From Rhodocyclales bacterium (lineage in GTDB: Bacteria; Pseudomonadota; Gammaproteobacteria; Burkholderiales; Rhodocyclaceae), in contig JAPLQX010000043.1 in NCBI GenBank assembly GCA_026399435.1, positions 62,001 to 126,000 on the forward strand: DNA of 64,000 nt. Reading direction: 5' to 3'. Within the stretch, counting starts at the first letter, position 1. Every line of letters starts with the position of its first letter. Shown here one piece after another: positions 44,373 to 53,684 of the stretch. The position numbers and the translations under genes are program-made. The notes beneath the pieces are model-generated. The model did no database searches. It saw only the letters and a program-made list of their open reading frames with translations, and was not told where the DNA came from.

Positions 44373-45592
44373 TTCCTGGACGCAGGATTTGCGTCAAAGC
44401 CGTTTGCCTTGCCTTTCTTCTGGTTTCGACCGCGTTTGCCGCAACGGTCGACGCGAAGAAGGGGGAACTGCAGGATCTGAAAGGCCGCATCGAAGCCTTG
44501 CGCCGCGACATGGCCGCGGCCGAAGAATCGAAGACCTACGCGGTCGATCAGTTGCGCGAGACCGAATCGGCAATCTCGAATGCCAACCGGCACCTGCATG
44601 AACTGGGCGCCGAACGCGCCGACCTGACAAGCCAACTGGCCGATCTCGAGGCGCAGAGCCGGCGCCTGGACCGACAGACGGGCTCGCAGCAAAACCAGCT
44701 GGCGCGCCTGCTGAACCGCCAGTTTGTCGGCGGCGACTCAGATGCGCTTAAGCTCCTGCTCTCTGGCCACGATCCCAACCAGTCGGCGCGCGACAAGTAC
44801 TTCCTGACCCAGCTCTCGCGCGCCAAGGCCGACCTGATCCAGCAGTTGCGCGCCGTCGCTGCCGAGAAAAGCCGCCTCGCCGATGCCGTGCGCGAGCGGC
44901 AGACGCAATTGGCCGAGATTGAACGGCGGCAACAGGAAAGCCGCGCGCAATTGCTCGAGCGCAAAAAGCAGCGGCTGACGACATTGGCCGCAATTGCCGA
45001 CCGCCTAAAGGCACAGCGCCGTGAAATCGCTACGCTGAAGCACGACGAACAGCGGCTGGCCAAGCTGATCGAAGGGCTGACCCGCATCGTGGCGACCCGG
45101 AAAGCGACATCAAGAACCATTCCCAGAGACGGCGCTGGCGGCAAAACGAGTACGGCCAGAGTGAAGAACTACGATCCGGGCAATGTCGGCGGCGCCTTTG
45201 CCGCCTTGCGCGGCCAGCTCCGTTTACCGGTCAAGGGATCGATTGCCGGCCGCTTCGGCAGCCCTCGCGCGGAAGGAGGCGGAGGCTGGAAAGGCATCTT
45301 CATCCGCGCCGCGGAAGGCATCGAGGTGAAGGCAGTGGCCGCTGGCGCTGTGGTCTTCTCGGACTGGCTGCGCGGCTTCGGCAACCTGCTGATCATCGAT
45401 CATGGCAACGATTTCCTCTCCGTCTACGGCAACAACGAATCCCTGCTGGTAGCCGTGGGTGCCAGCGTGAAGAACGGCGAATCCGTCGCCACAGTGGGAA
45501 ACAGCGGCGGCAACCCTGAGTCGGGTTTATACTTTGAACTCAGGCATCGAGGCCAGCCGTTCGACCCCCTGAAATGGGCCAGCAATCGCTAA
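44369..45592 (+). CDS. EnvC-like murein hydrolase activator
   Basis: A 407-residue secreted protein: signal peptide (to about TAFA, residue 24), a long coiled-coil (30-245) and a C-terminal LytM/M23 domain (about 285-405). The zinc ligands of active LytM enzymes are missing (WKGIFI replaces the HxGxD site and GLYFELR the HxH site), so it should be an activator of amidases at the septum, like EnvC, rather than a hydrolase. It starts at GTG overlapping the gpmA stop. Confidence 0.88.
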   Translation: MIPGRRICVKAVCLAFLLVSTAFAATVDAKKGELQDLKGRIEALRRDMAAAEESKTYAVDQLRETESAISNANRHLHELGAERADLTSQLADLEAQSRRLDRQTGSQQNQLARLLNRQFVGGDSDALKLLLSGHDPNQSARDKYFLTQLSRAKADLIQQLRAVAAEKSRLADAVRERQTQLAEIERRQQESRAQLLERKKQRLTTLAAIADRLKAQRREIATLKHDEQRLAKLIEGLTRIVATRKATSRTIPRDGAGGKTSTARVKNYDPGNVGGAFAALRGQLRLPVKGSIAGRFGSPRAEGGGGWKGIFIRAAEGIEVKAVAAGAVVFSDWLRGFGNLLIIDHGNDFLSVYGNNESLLVAVGASVKNGESVATVGNSGGNPESGLYFELRHRGQPFDPLKWASNR

Positions 45593-45639
45593 GGGGTCCC
45601 AATCGCGGCCAGCCCCGCCGTCATCCGTTCGGAGTTCCT

Positions 45640-47052
45640 ATGAGCAGCAAGCTTCAACAAGTGGGTCTGGTGGTGTCCGGTCTGATAGCCGGCATCCTTG
45701 TCAGTCTGAATTTTTCCGCCACCGCCGCCAAGGATGCGGCCACGTCGGCCCTGCCGATCGAGGAGTTGCGCAGCTTCGCCGACGTCTACAACGCCATCAA
45801 GCAGGGTTATGTCGAGCCGGTCGACGACAAGACGCTGATCACCCATGCCATCAGCGGCATGCTGGCCAATCTCGATCCGCACTCGGCCTATCTTGATGCC
45901 GACTCGTTCAAGGAGCTGCAAGTCAGTACCCAGGGCGAGTTCGGCGGCCTCGGCATAGAAGTCGGCATGGAAGACGGCTTCGTCAAGGTGGTATCCCCAA
46001 TCGAGGACACGCCAGCGTTCAAGGCCGGACTGAAGTCAGGCGACCTCATCATCAAGCTCGACGACACGCCGGTCAAAGGCCTTACGCTCAACGACGCCGT
46101 GAAGAAGATGCGCGGCAAGCCGAAGACCCAGATCCGGCTCACCATCGTGCGCAAGGGCGAAGCCAAGCCCTTCGAAGTCACGCTGACGCGCGAGAAGATC
46201 AAGGTGCAGAGCGTCAAGTCCAAGTTGCTCGAAGGCGGCTACGGCTACCTGCGGGTAACCCAGTTCCAGGAGGAAACCGCGCCTGACGTGGTGAAGCACC
46301 TCGAAAGGCTGGCGAAGGAAGACAAGGACGCCAAGGGTGCAGGTATCAGAGGTCTGGTGCTTGACCTGCGCAACGACCCGGGTGGCCTGCTCAACGGCGC
46401 CGTCGGCGTTTCCGCCGCCTTCCTCGAGCCCAAGACGCTGGTCACCTCTACCGACGGCCGCACCGAAGACGCCAAGCGCCGCTATTTGGCAAGTCCGGAG
46501 GACTACCAGCGCGGCTACAAGGATGATTTCATGAAGAACCTTCCCGCCTTCGCCAAGACCACGCCAATGGTAGTGCTGGTGAACGCCGGCTCGGCTTCCG
46601 CTTCGGAAATTGTCGCCGGAGCCCTGCAGGACCACAAGCGTGCCGTGGTGATGGGCACCCAGACCTTCGGCAAGGGCTCGGTGCAAACCGTCCTCCCGCT
46701 GTCCAACAATGCCGCGATCAAGCTCACCACCGCGCGCTACTTCACCCCTTCGGGTCGTTCGATCCAGGCCAAGGGCATCACGCCGGACATCATCGTCGAG
46801 GAAAGCGCAAACGGCGAATCGCGCGAACGCGTGCGTGAAGCCGATCTCGAGCGTCACTTGGGCAATGAAAAGGACAAGCCGGCAGAAGCCGCGCCGCCCA
46901 AGCCGCAGACCAAAAACGGCAAGAAGGAGAAGGGCAAGACGGAAGAGGCCGACGAGTCGCCGCACGTGCCGCTCGAGTTCGCCTCGAAGAAGGACTACCA
47001 GCTCAGCCAGGCGGTGAACCTGCTCAAAGCCTGGCAGATCATCAAACGCTGA
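45640..47052 (+). CDS. ctpA: Carboxy-terminal processing protease (S41)
   Basis: A 470-residue periplasmic protease: N-terminal signal or anchor (8-27), a PDZ domain (about 85-170, GGLGIEVGMEDGFVKVVSPI) and the S41 catalytic core with Ser in NAGSASASEIVAGAL and Lys in GTQTFGKGSVQTV. A Lys/Glu/Pro-rich stretch (about 405-450) precedes the last helix. The ATG at 45640 follows GGAG at 45631. It lies after the envC-like gene, the usual arrangement. Confidence 0.93.
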   Translation: MSSKLQQVGLVVSGLIAGILVSLNFSATAAKDAATSALPIEELRSFADVYNAIKQGYVEPVDDKTLITHAISGMLANLDPHSAYLDADSFKELQVSTQGEFGGLGIEVGMEDGFVKVVSPIEDTPAFKAGLKSGDLIIKLDDTPVKGLTLNDAVKKMRGKPKTQIRLTIVRKGEAKPFEVTLTREKIKVQSVKSKLLEGGYGYLRVTQFQEETAPDVVKHLERLAKEDKDAKGAGIRGLVLDLRNDPGGLLNGAVGVSAAFLEPKTLVTSTDGRTEDAKRRYLASPEDYQRGYKDDFMKNLPAFAKTTPMVVLVNAGSASASEIVAGALQDHKRAVVMGTQTFGKGSVQTVLPLSNNAAIKLTTARYFTPSGRSIQAKGITPDIIVEESANGESRERVREADLERHLGNEKDKPAEAAPPKPQTKNGKKEKGKTEEADESPHVPLEFASKKDYQLSQAVNLLKAWQIIKR

Positions 47053-47161
47053 AAGCTTATGAATAAATCTACTGCGCGCACCGGATCGGGGTTTGGGCGG
47101 CTCAGTTGGCAAACCCGGCTATCCTCATGTACAGACTCGTACATTCCGGTAGCTGCGTTCC

Positions 47162-47181
47162 GGCCGCACCCCGCTGCGGCC
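47162..47181 (+). terminator. Weak hairpin downstream of ctpA
   Basis: GGCCGCA and TGCGGCC form a 7-base stem around a 6-base loop in the 175-base gap after ctpA. There is no T run, so terminator function is uncertain. Confidence 0.3.
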
Positions 47182-47227
47182 CGCTCGCTACGATTTCTTC
47201 ACAAGCTCTGAGGGTGGAGAGCAGAAG

Positions 47228-47710
47228 ATGAGCCGGATGAATCCTGAAAAGGCGCGCGAGCTGCGGGATGAGCTGCGCGACGGCAAGCGGCGCAAGCGTC
47301 CTGCAGCCTTCGTTCCGCAACCGGGCACGCGCAAGCACCGCGAGCTGCGCTTCGATCACCGCCACCCGGAACACGTCGACGAAGCCCGTAAGCTCCTCTC
47401 AGGGCTCGAAGGCATGGACATCGATACCGGACTGGCACCCTACAGTCTGTCTATCTGGTACGAAATCAGCAGCTATTCGCTGGAAGGACTCGAAGCCGCG
47501 CTGGTGCGGCAGGGCTTTCATCTCGACAACAGCGTGTACAGCAAGCTAGTGCGGACCGTGGTGTATTTCTGCGAGGAAACCCAGATGCGCAACATGCGCG
47601 TCCCCGAACGCCTGATCAAGAAATCGCACGAGATCTATTCCAAGGCCTGGGAACACCACCCCCACGGCGACCACGACGACACACCGCCCGAGCTCAGGCA
47701 AGACCGGTGA
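47228..47710 (+). CDS. Hypothetical protein preceding moeB
   Basis: A 160-residue soluble protein with a basic N-terminus (KARELRDELRDGKRRKR) and a core IDTGLAPYSLSIWYEISSYSLEGLEAAL that suggests a small alpha/beta fold. The C-terminus is His-rich (EHHPHGDHDD). GGAG lies upstream of the ATG and the stop overlaps the next GTG start, so it is coupled to the moeB-like gene. The function is not recognised. Confidence 0.72.
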   Translation: MSRMNPEKARELRDELRDGKRRKRPAAFVPQPGTRKHRELRFDHRHPEHVDEARKLLSGLEGMDIDTGLAPYSLSIWYEISSYSLEGLEAALVRQGFHLDNSVYSKLVRTVVYFCEETQMRNMRVPERLIKKSHEIYSKAWEHHPHGDHDDTPPELRQDR

Positions 47711-48462
47711 CCGACGACCAACTGCTGCGCTACAGTCGCCACATCCTGCTGCCGCAGATCGGCATCGAAGGACAGAACAACATCGTCAATGCGCGCGCTC
47801 TGGTGATCGGCGCCGGCGGCCTGGGTTCTCCCGCCGCCTACTACCTTGCCTCGGCCGGAGTCGGCACACTGGTGCTGGCCGATGGCGACACGGTCGATCT
47901 GACCAATCTGCAACGCCAGATCCTGCATCGCACCGACGCCGTCGGCATGGCGAAGAGCGAATCCGGCAAACGCACGCTGAACGAAATCAATCCTGAATGC
48001 CGCGTCATCGCGCTCAACGAGCGTGTTTCCGGCCCGCGGCTGGATCAGGAAGTGGCGCTGGCCGACATCGTACTCGACTGCTGCGACAACTTCGCCACGC
48101 GCCATGCCGTCAATCGTGCCTGCGTCAAATTCGCCAAGCCCCTGGTGTCCGGTGCGGCGATCCGTTTCGACGGGCAGGTGGCGGTGTTCGATTCACGCCT
48201 GCCAAACGCGCCCTGCTACCACTGCCTGTTTCCCGAGGGGCAGGATGTCGAGGAAGTGCGCTGCGCGGTGATGGGCGTGTTCGCGCCGCTGACCGGCATC
48301 ATCGGCACCGTGCAGGCGGCCGAAGCCCTGAAGCTGCTGATCGGTTGCGGCACCAGCCTCGCTGGACGTCTGCTGTTGCTCGACGGTCTCGGCATGGAAT
48401 GGCGTGAAATCAGGGTGCCGCGCGATCCGGACTGCGCGGTGTGCCGGACAACGGCCGCCTGA
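47707..48462 (+). CDS. moeB: MoeB/ThiF-family sulfur-carrier adenylyltransferase
   Basis: A 251-residue E1-like enzyme that adenylates the C-terminus of a small sulfur carrier (MoaD or ThiS). The nucleotide motif is VIGAGGLGSPAAYYLASAG (38-56), with NLQRQILH and DCCDNFATRH blocks. Two CxxC pairs (CYHC and CAVC) bind zinc. Sequence cannot separate MoeB from ThiF with certainty. The GTG start overlaps the upstream stop. Confidence 0.88.
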   Translation: MTDDQLLRYSRHILLPQIGIEGQNNIVNARALVIGAGGLGSPAAYYLASAGVGTLVLADGDTVDLTNLQRQILHRTDAVGMAKSESGKRTLNEINPECRVIALNERVSGPRLDQEVALADIVLDCCDNFATRHAVNRACVKFAKPLVSGAAIRFDGQVAVFDSRLPNAPCYHCLFPEGQDVEEVRCAVMGVFAPLTGIIGTVQAAEALKLLIGCGTSLAGRLLLLDGLGMEWREIRVPRDPDCAVCRTTAA

Positions 48463-48483
48463 ATCAGCGGCAGGCCCGCAAAT

Positions 48484-48888
48484 TCAGAACAACTGCCGAT
48501 GCCGCAAGCGGCCCGGCGCGTGGCTGAGCGCGACCGAGAATACCAGCACGAACCAGAACAGCGGCAGGCGCCCCGGCTCCCAGACCACCAGCAGAACTAC
48601 CAAGGCTAGTTTCAGCAGCGTGCCCAGCCCCTTGGCCTGGCGAAAGTAGAGCGGGTTCGCCCAGGCATCGAGGGCGACGATGCCGAGGCCCGAGATCAGC
48701 ATCAAGGCGCCCCAGTTCGCGGCACCGCTCATACCGGCCAGGACCACTGCCGAAATCCCCGCCAGACCCGCGATGTGAAACACGCGCAGGACATTGATCA
48801 GCAGCCCGCGCCCGGGAAAATCGCGATGCCCGTCGTCCTCACGATCACGCAAGGCGCGCTCGGATGCGACAGTCGGCACCGACGACAC
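48484..48888 (-). CDS. Hypothetical small membrane protein
   Basis: A 134-residue protein with three or four hydrophobic segments from about residue 32 to 122 and a hydrophilic, charged N-terminus. It converges with the moeB-like gene and overlaps the 3' end of ribD by about 44 bases; a later start would avoid this. No family is recognised. Confidence 0.6.
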   Translation of the reverse strand: MSSVPTVASERALRDREDDGHRDFPGRGLLINVLRVFHIAGLAGISAVVLAGMSGAANWGALMLISGLGIVALDAWANPLYFRQAKGLGTLLKLALVVLLVVWEPGRLPLFWFVLVFSVALSHAPGRLRHRQLF

Positions 48889-49942
48889 GGCGCTCGATGA
48901 TGTTCAGACGCCTTGCCCCGGCAAGGTCGGTAAGCTCCGCCAGGCCGAACATGCCGCGAGCGGCATCGCCGATCAGCATCGGCGCCTGATAGATCAGCAG
49001 TTCGTCGACGCAGCCTTCGCGCAACAGCGAACCGTTGAGCCGCGTTCCGGCTTCGGCCAGCACTTCGTTTATGCCGCGCCGGCCAAGCTCCTGCAACAGA
49101 TCCGCGAGTTCAACCTTGCCCTCCGCATTCGGCAGCAGCACGATCTCGGCGCCACGCGCGCGCAACGCCGCGCTGCGCGCCGCATCGTCCTGTGCCGCGG
49201 CGATCAACACATTGCCCCCTTCCAGCACGGCGGCATCGTTCGGCGTTTCGAGCCGACTATCAATCACCACCTTGAGCGGTTGGCGGGTGGTCTGCACGTC
49301 GCGTACGGTGAGGCGCGGGTTGTCGTCCCTGACGGTGCCGATGCCGGTCAGCACGGCGCACGAGCGAGCGCGCCAGGCGTGGGCATCGCGGCGCGCTTCG
49401 GCGCCGGTGATCCATTGCGAGACGCCGTTGTTGAGCGCCGTCTTGCCATCCAGGCTGGCCGCCACTTTCAGTCGCAGCCAGGGCCGGCCGCGCGTCATGC
49501 GCGACACGAAGCCGATATTCAGTTCCTGCGCCTCGGCGGCCAGCAGGCCGCTGGTCACTTCGATGCCGGCTGCGGCGAGCTTCGCCATGCCCTGCCCTGC
49601 CACCAGAGGATTCGGATCCCGCATCGCCACCACCACGCGGGCGACGCCCGCCGCTATCAGTGCATCGGCACAGGGCGGAGTGCGTCCGAAATGGCTGCAG
49701 GGTTCGAGCGTGACATAGGCCGTGGCGCCCTTCGCCGTACCGCCAGCGCCGACTATTGCCGAGAGCGCAGCGGCCTCGGCATGCGGCAGGCCGGCTTTCT
49801 CGTGCCAGCCCTCGCCGATGAGCTTGCCATCCCTGACCACGACGCAGCCGACACGGGGATTGGGAGTGGTGCAGTATAGGCCGCGCTGCGCCAGTTGCAG
49901 AGCGCGGGCCATGAACACATGATCGGCTGCCGAAAAGCTCAT
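48845..49942 (-). CDS. ribD: Bifunctional riboflavin deaminase/reductase RibD
   Basis: A 365-residue enzyme for steps two and three of riboflavin synthesis. The deaminase domain has TPNPRVGCVVV, the zinc ligand HAEAAAL and PCSHFGRTPPCADAL. The reductase domain has LRLKVAASLDGKTAL and EAGTRLNGSLL. The ATG at 49942 is taken; a GTG 15 bases earlier is possible. It follows nrdR, a common betaproteobacterial order. Confidence 0.94.
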   Translation of the reverse strand: MSFSAADHVFMARALQLAQRGLYCTTPNPRVGCVVVRDGKLIGEGWHEKAGLPHAEAAALSAIVGAGGTAKGATAYVTLEPCSHFGRTPPCADALIAAGVARVVVAMRDPNPLVAGQGMAKLAAAGIEVTSGLLAAEAQELNIGFVSRMTRGRPWLRLKVAASLDGKTALNNGVSQWITGAEARRDAHAWRARSCAVLTGIGTVRDDNPRLTVRDVQTTRQPLKVVIDSRLETPNDAAVLEGGNVLIAAAQDDAARSAALRARGAEIVLLPNAEGKVELADLLQELGRRGINEVLAEAGTRLNGSLLREGCVDELLIYQAPMLIGDAARGMFGLAELTDLAGARRLNIIERRVVGADCRIRARLA

Positions 49943-49966
49943 GCGCCGCTCATGCACCTTGGTGAA

Positions 49967-50440
49967 TCACGATTTCACCCGGGGCTGCCGCGGCTTCTTG
50001 ATTTCGCGGATGGCGTCGGAAAATTCGTCGACGTCTTCGAAGTTGCGATAGACCGAAGCGAAGCGGATATAGGCCACCTTGTCGAGCTTCTTCAGCTCGC
50101 GCATCACCAGTTCGCCGATGCGATCGGACGCCACTTCGCGCAGCGCCAGCTGCACCAGTTTCTCCTCAATGCGATCGAGCGCAAGATCGATGCTTTCGGT
50201 GGTGACCGGGCGCTTTCTCATCGCCAGCATCATGCTGGCCTTCAGCTTGTCGCGGTCATACTCGGTGCGGCTGCCGTTTTTCTTCACTACCTGCGGCAGC
50301 TGCAGCTCCACCCGCTCGTAGGTGGTGAAGCGCTTGTCGCAGGCCAGGCAACGACGGCGGCGACGCACGGTGTCGCCGTCCTCGTTCTCCCGGGTGTCAA
50401 CGACCTGGGTGTTCTCGTCGCCGCAGTAAGGGCATTTCAT
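49967..50440 (-). CDS. nrdR: Ribonucleotide reductase regulator NrdR
   Basis: A 157-residue repressor of ribonucleotide reductase genes. It has an N-terminal zinc ribbon (CPYC and CLAC), the RRRRRC DNA-binding stretch and an ATP-cone domain ([16 protein letters not shown] onward). It starts six bases after the glyA stop, so the two are cotranscribed. Confidence 0.96.
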   Translation of the reverse strand: MKCPYCGDENTQVVDTRENEDGDTVRRRRRCLACDKRFTTYERVELQLPQVVKKNGSRTEYDRDKLKASMMLAMRKRPVTTESIDLALDRIEEKLVQLALREVASDRIGELVMRELKKLDKVAYIRFASVYRNFEDVDEFSDAIREIKKPRQPRVKS

Positions 50441-50445
50441 GGCGT

Positions 50446-51690
50446 TCAGCCATAGACGGGAAACTTCTTGCACAAGGTCGCGACTTCGCCACGCACTCGA
50501 GCCAGCACCGCTTCGTCATGCGGCGCATCGAGCACGTCGGCGATCAGTTCGGCCACCTGTTCGGCTTCAATTTCGGTGAAGCCGCGCGTGGTCATGGCTG
50601 GCGTGCCGAGGCGGATGCCGGAGGTGACGAAGGGCTTCTGCGGATCGTTCGGGATGGCGTTCTTGTTCACCGTGATGTGGGCACGGCCCAGCGCCGCTTC
50701 GGCGTCCTTGCCGGTAATGTTCTTGGCCTGCAGATCGACCAGGAATACATGCGATTCGGTGCGGCCGGAGACGATGCGCAGACCGCGGCCCTTCAGGACC
50801 TTGGCCATTACCTGGGCGTTTTCGATCACCTGCTCCTGATAGTCAGTGAACTCGGGCGTCATCGCCTCCTTGAGGGCCACCGCCTTGGCGGCGATCACGT
50901 GCATCAGCGGGCCGCCCTGCAGGCCGGGGAAGATTGCGGAGTTGATGGCCTTTTCGTGTTCGGCGCGCATCAGGATCAGGCCGCCGCGCGGCCCACGCAG
51001 GGTCTTGTGCGTGGTCGAGGTCACGACATCGGCATGCGGCACCGGATTGGGATAGAACCCCGCGGCAACGAGGCCGGCATAGTGGGCCATGTCGACCATG
51101 AAGATGGCGCCGACCGCCTTGGCCACCTTGGCAAAGCGCGGGAAGTCGATCTTCAGCGCATAGGCCGAGGCGCCGGCGATGATCAGCTTCGGCTTGTGCT
51201 CGTGCGCCAGCCTTTCCATCTCCGCATAGTCGATTTCCTCGTTCTCGTCGAGACCGTAGGGAACGACATTGAACCACTTGCCGGACACGTTGACCGGCGA
51301 ACCGTGCGTCAGGTGTCCGCCCATGGCGAGGTTCATGCCGAGAATGGTGTCACCGGGCTTGAGGAAGGCCATGAACACGGCCTGATTGGCCTGCGAGCCG
51401 GAGTTGGGCTGGACGTTGGCGGCGTCGGCACCGAACAGTTTCTTGGCGCGGTCGATGGCCAGTTGTTCGGCCACATCGACATGTTCGCAGCCGCCATAGT
51501 AACGCTTGCCCGGGTAGCCTTCGGCGTACTTGTTGGTCAGCTGCGAACCCTGGGCCTCCATCACGGGCCAGGAGACGTAGTTCTCGGAGGCGATCAGCTC
51601 GATGTGATCTTCCTGACGGCGGTTTTCGTTCTGAATCGCGGCCCAGAGATCCGGGTCGCTCTTGGCGAGGGTGTTCTGCTTTGAAAACAT
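50446..51690 (-). CDS. glyA: Serine hydroxymethyltransferase
   Basis: A 414-residue PLP enzyme converting serine and tetrahydrofolate to glycine and methylene-tetrahydrofolate. The PLP lysine lies in [16 protein letters not shown], with [14 protein letters not shown] and GSQANQAVF near the N-terminus. The length is typical. It heads the glyA-nrdR-ribD run, and three imperfect tandem repeats lie directly upstream. Confidence 0.97.
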   Translation of the reverse strand: MFSKQNTLAKSDPDLWAAIQNENRRQEDHIELIASENYVSWPVMEAQGSQLTNKYAEGYPGKRYYGGCEHVDVAEQLAIDRAKKLFGADAANVQPNSGSQANQAVFMAFLKPGDTILGMNLAMGGHLTHGSPVNVSGKWFNVVPYGLDENEEIDYAEMERLAHEHKPKLIIAGASAYALKIDFPRFAKVAKAVGAIFMVDMAHYAGLVAAGFYPNPVPHADVVTSTTHKTLRGPRGGLILMRAEHEKAINSAIFPGLQGGPLMHVIAAKAVALKEAMTPEFTDYQEQVIENAQVMAKVLKGRGLRIVSGRTESHVFLVDLQAKNITGKDAEAALGRAHITVNKNAIPNDPQKPFVTSGIRLGTPAMTTRGFTEIEAEQVAELIADVLDAPHDEAVLARVRGEVATLCKKFPVYG

Positions 51691-51710
51691 TTTTTGGCTT
51701 TCAGAAAAAT

Positions 51711-51880
51711 GTTTCAGTGAAGGCTAACGCGCAGCGCCTTGGCCGAAACTAAAACACCGGGGTCGGTGTTTCAGTGAAGGCTAACGCGCAGCGTTATGTC
51801 GAAACTAAAACATGAAGACAAGTGCTTCAGTGAAGACATGAAGCGCAGCGTTATGCCGAAACTAAAACATGGCGGAATCC
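51711..51880. repeat. Three imperfect tandem repeats (56-57 bp) upstream of glyA
   Basis: Units begin at about 51711, 51768 and 51824. Each runs GTTTCAGTGAAG, then a short inverted repeat TAACGC-GCA-GCGTTA (clearest in unit 2), then CGAAACTAAAACA. GTTTC near the start and GAAAC near the end are also complementary, so each unit can fold into one hairpin. They lie between the histidine phosphatase stop and the glyA start and would be in the glyA leader or promoter. Unit 3 is the most diverged. Confidence 0.85.
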
Positions 51881-51937
51881 GTAGATGGATGGGAATGCAC
51901 TCATTTTAGCATCCGGTCCCGGCAGTCCGACCGGCCG

Positions 51938-52582
51938 CTACTCCAGCACTTCGTCGAGCGCCCGGTTCAGATGGTTGCAGTCGGCCCATGAAATCAGCCG
52001 CCACTGGTTGTCGCGATATTCCAGCCAGTTGAAGGCCGCGTTCGGCAGCGAAAAATCGCGCGGCGTATCGAGCGCCCGACCGGCAGCAGCACGATGGACG
52101 ATATCGAGCACGCCACCGTGGGTGAAGATCAACACATTCTGTCCGGCATGGCGCGCCGCCAGAGTACCAAGCTCGCCCATGATGCGCGCCGCAAAGACAA
52201 TCAGGGATTCGCCGGTCTCGCAGTCGTAGTCCGGCGTCCGCGCCTGATGATGATGATGCGCATCCGGCCGCTGCACACTGGCTTCCTGCGCGGTGACGCC
52301 CTGCAGCACGCCGAAATGGCGTTCGCGCAAAGTCGGCGCTGGCGACACGGCGAGACCGAGCCCGGTGGTCGCAATTTGCGCCGTGCGCCATGCGCGCAGC
52401 AGGTCGCTGCTATAAACCGCCGCAAAGGAATGTTCCGCCAGCCCGGCTCTCACTGCCCGCGCCTGCGCCTCACCGATCGCGTTGAGGTCGATGTCGATCT
52501 GCCCCTGAATACGCTTCGCGCCATTCCAGTCTGTCTCGCCATGACGGACAAGACAGAAACGGGTGATTCCTGCGGTCGTCAT
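51938..52582 (-). CDS. Histidine phosphatase family protein
   Basis: A 214-residue phosphatase of the phosphoglycerate mutase superfamily. The catalytic motif is CLVRHGETDWN near residue 10, with RERHFGVLQG and LIFTHGGVLD. Family members act as 3-phosphoserine, alpha-ribazole or other phosphatases. A His-rich patch (DAHHHHQ) is unusual. The ATG at 52582 gives the standard N-terminus. Part of the coding sequence (52331-52352) matches the interspersed repeat. Confidence 0.88.
   Translation of the reverse strand: MTTAGITRFCLVRHGETDWNGAKRIQGQIDIDLNAIGEAQARAVRAGLAEHSFAAVYSSDLLRAWRTAQIATTGLGLAVSPAPTLRERHFGVLQGVTAQEASVQRPDAHHHHQARTPDYDCETGESLIVFAARIMGELGTLAARHAGQNVLIFTHGGVLDIVHRAAAGRALDTPRDFSLPNAAFNWLEYRDNQWRLISWADCNHLNRALDEVLE
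52331..52352 (+). repeat. Interspersed repeat match inside the histidine phosphatase gene
   Basis: AGTCGGCGCTGGCGA followed by CACGGCGA, one base from the 30946 copy over 23 positions. It encodes VSPAPTL on the minus strand without breaking the frame. Confidence 0.5.
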
Positions 52583-52592
52583 GCGCCGGGAT

Positions 52593-53324
52593 TCAGGGAT
52601 TGTGACGGGCGTCGCTGCGCAGCATGCGGGTGAGGTTCTGGCGCACATAGCCGATGTGGTTGGCCGCCGCGTTCAGCGCCTGGTCGGCGTCGCCCTGCTC
52701 TATCGCCCGCCACACCGCCCGATGCTGATCGAGCAATTGCTCCCTCGCAGCAGGAACCTGCAGCAACTCGCTCAGATTGCGGCGCAGGTTGTCGCGCAGC
52801 AGGCGCAACAGGCTCGCCGTCAAATGGCCAACGATGACATTATGCGCGGCTTCGGCAATGGCCTGATGGAACGCCAGATCGGTATCGACCTGGGCATCCA
52901 GATCATCGCCGGCGAACGCTGCCTCGAGCCGCGCCAGACTCTGGCGAATACGCTCGCGGTCGGCGACGGTGGCGCGCCGCGCCGCGCACTCGGCCGCACG
53001 ACCCTCGAGCATGTGGCGAAATTCAAGCATGTCCTCGTGTACTGCCGGATGGTCGCGCAGAATCTCTTCCCAGGGATTCGCAAAGCTCGCATCGAGTCGG
53101 TCGGTAACAAACGTACCTCCCCCTTGGCGGCTCTCCAGCAAGCCACGTGCTGCCAGTTTGTGGATCGCCTCGCGCAGCGACGCACGCGAGACACCCAGCT
53201 GAACCGACAGTTCGCGTTCGGAAGGCAAGCGATCGCCGGGCTTCAAGCCGCCTTCGAGCACCCGTTGTTCGATCTCCCGCGCAACCACATCGGCAAGCCG
53301 CGGCGCTGTCATTTTCGCATCCAT
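52593..53324 (-). CDS. GntR-family (FadR subfamily) regulator
   Basis: A 243-residue repressor. The winged helix (about 10-75) has GDRLPSERELSVQLGVSRAS and GLLESRQGGGTFV. The C-terminal FCD ligand domain (about 95-235) has EFRHMLEGRAAECA, and the D-x3-H, His and His metal site (DLAFHQAIAEAAHN and NHIGYVRQ). It is divergent from the TRAP transporter operon, and two FadR-type palindromes lie between. The likely effector is an organic acid carried by the transporter. The ATG at 53324 is chosen; a TTG at 53333 and ATG at 53312 are alternatives. Confidence 0.9.
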   Translation of the reverse strand: MDAKMTAPRLADVVAREIEQRVLEGGLKPGDRLPSERELSVQLGVSRASLREAIHKLAARGLLESRQGGGTFVTDRLDASFANPWEEILRDHPAVHEDMLEFRHMLEGRAAECAARRATVADRERIRQSLARLEAAFAGDDLDAQVDTDLAFHQAIAEAAHNVIVGHLTASLLRLLRDNLRRNLSELLQVPAAREQLLDQHRAVWRAIEQGDADQALNAAANHIGYVRQNLTRMLRSDARHNP

Positions 53325-53340
53325 ATTGGTCAATATACCA

Positions 53341-53353
53341 TTGGTCTGACCAC
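53341..53353. promoter_or_regulatory. FadR-type operator 1
   Basis: TTGGTCTGACCAC, a near-perfect copy of the second palindrome, lies 17 bases upstream of the regulator ATG. It would let the GntR-type protein control its own gene. A further half-site (TTGGTCAA) overlaps the start region. Confidence 0.75.
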
Positions 53354-53399
53354 AATATCAACCGCCGAAGAATCGACGCGGTAGAATTTGTAATCGCCC

Positions 53400-53428
53400 T
53401 TGACACTAGCTATCTTGGCCATTAATAT
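53400..53428 (+). promoter_or_regulatory. Sigma-70 promoter for the TRAP operon
   Basis: A perfect -35 TTGACA (53400-53405), a 17-base spacer and -10 TAATAT (53423-53428). The predicted start site lies just before operator 2, so a bound repressor would block initiation. Confidence 0.8.
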
Positions 53429-53438
53429 CCCCCGACTT

Positions 53439-53451
53439 TTGGTCTGACCAA
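53439..53451. promoter_or_regulatory. FadR-type operator 2
   Basis: TTGGTCTGACCAA is a perfect 13-base palindrome of the type bound by FadR-subfamily regulators (T-G-G-T, 3-5 bases, A-C-C-A). It begins 10 bases after the -10 box of the TRAP promoter. Confidence 0.82.
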
Positions 53452-53684
53452 TGATCCATGAACAAGAGATCGCCAGTCAAACCACGCCTGAATTCAGTTC
53501 ACTTTGGCGGTCGCGCAGAAGGCGCGGTCGCAGTCAAGGAGAAACTCTTGAATCGACGAATGTTGAAAGCTCGGGTTAATATGCCTCCGGCCATCAGTAT
53601 CGCCAAGAACAATAAACATGATGCGTACCAGGGTACGGCAGCCGACCGCCCCCTCGATGCGCCGACCACTCAGGAGACCCAAGC
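53452..53684. other. Long leader of the TRAP operon
   Basis: About 230 bases separate the operator from the small-subunit ATG. A 76-codon open frame (53458-53688) ends in an ATGA overlap with that gene but has no ribosome binding site and no recognisable product, so it is not called as a gene. AGGAG before 53685 serves the small subunit. Confidence 0.4.

Noticed and set aside
46036-47112. Minus-strand open frame of 358 codons opposite ctpA
   Set aside because: Antisense shadow; the plus strand encodes a clear S41 protease here.
51711-51880. Tandem repeats considered as a CRISPR array or integron attC sites
   Set aside because: There are only three units with no unique spacers, and the inverted segment is far shorter than an attC site; no integrase or cas gene is near.
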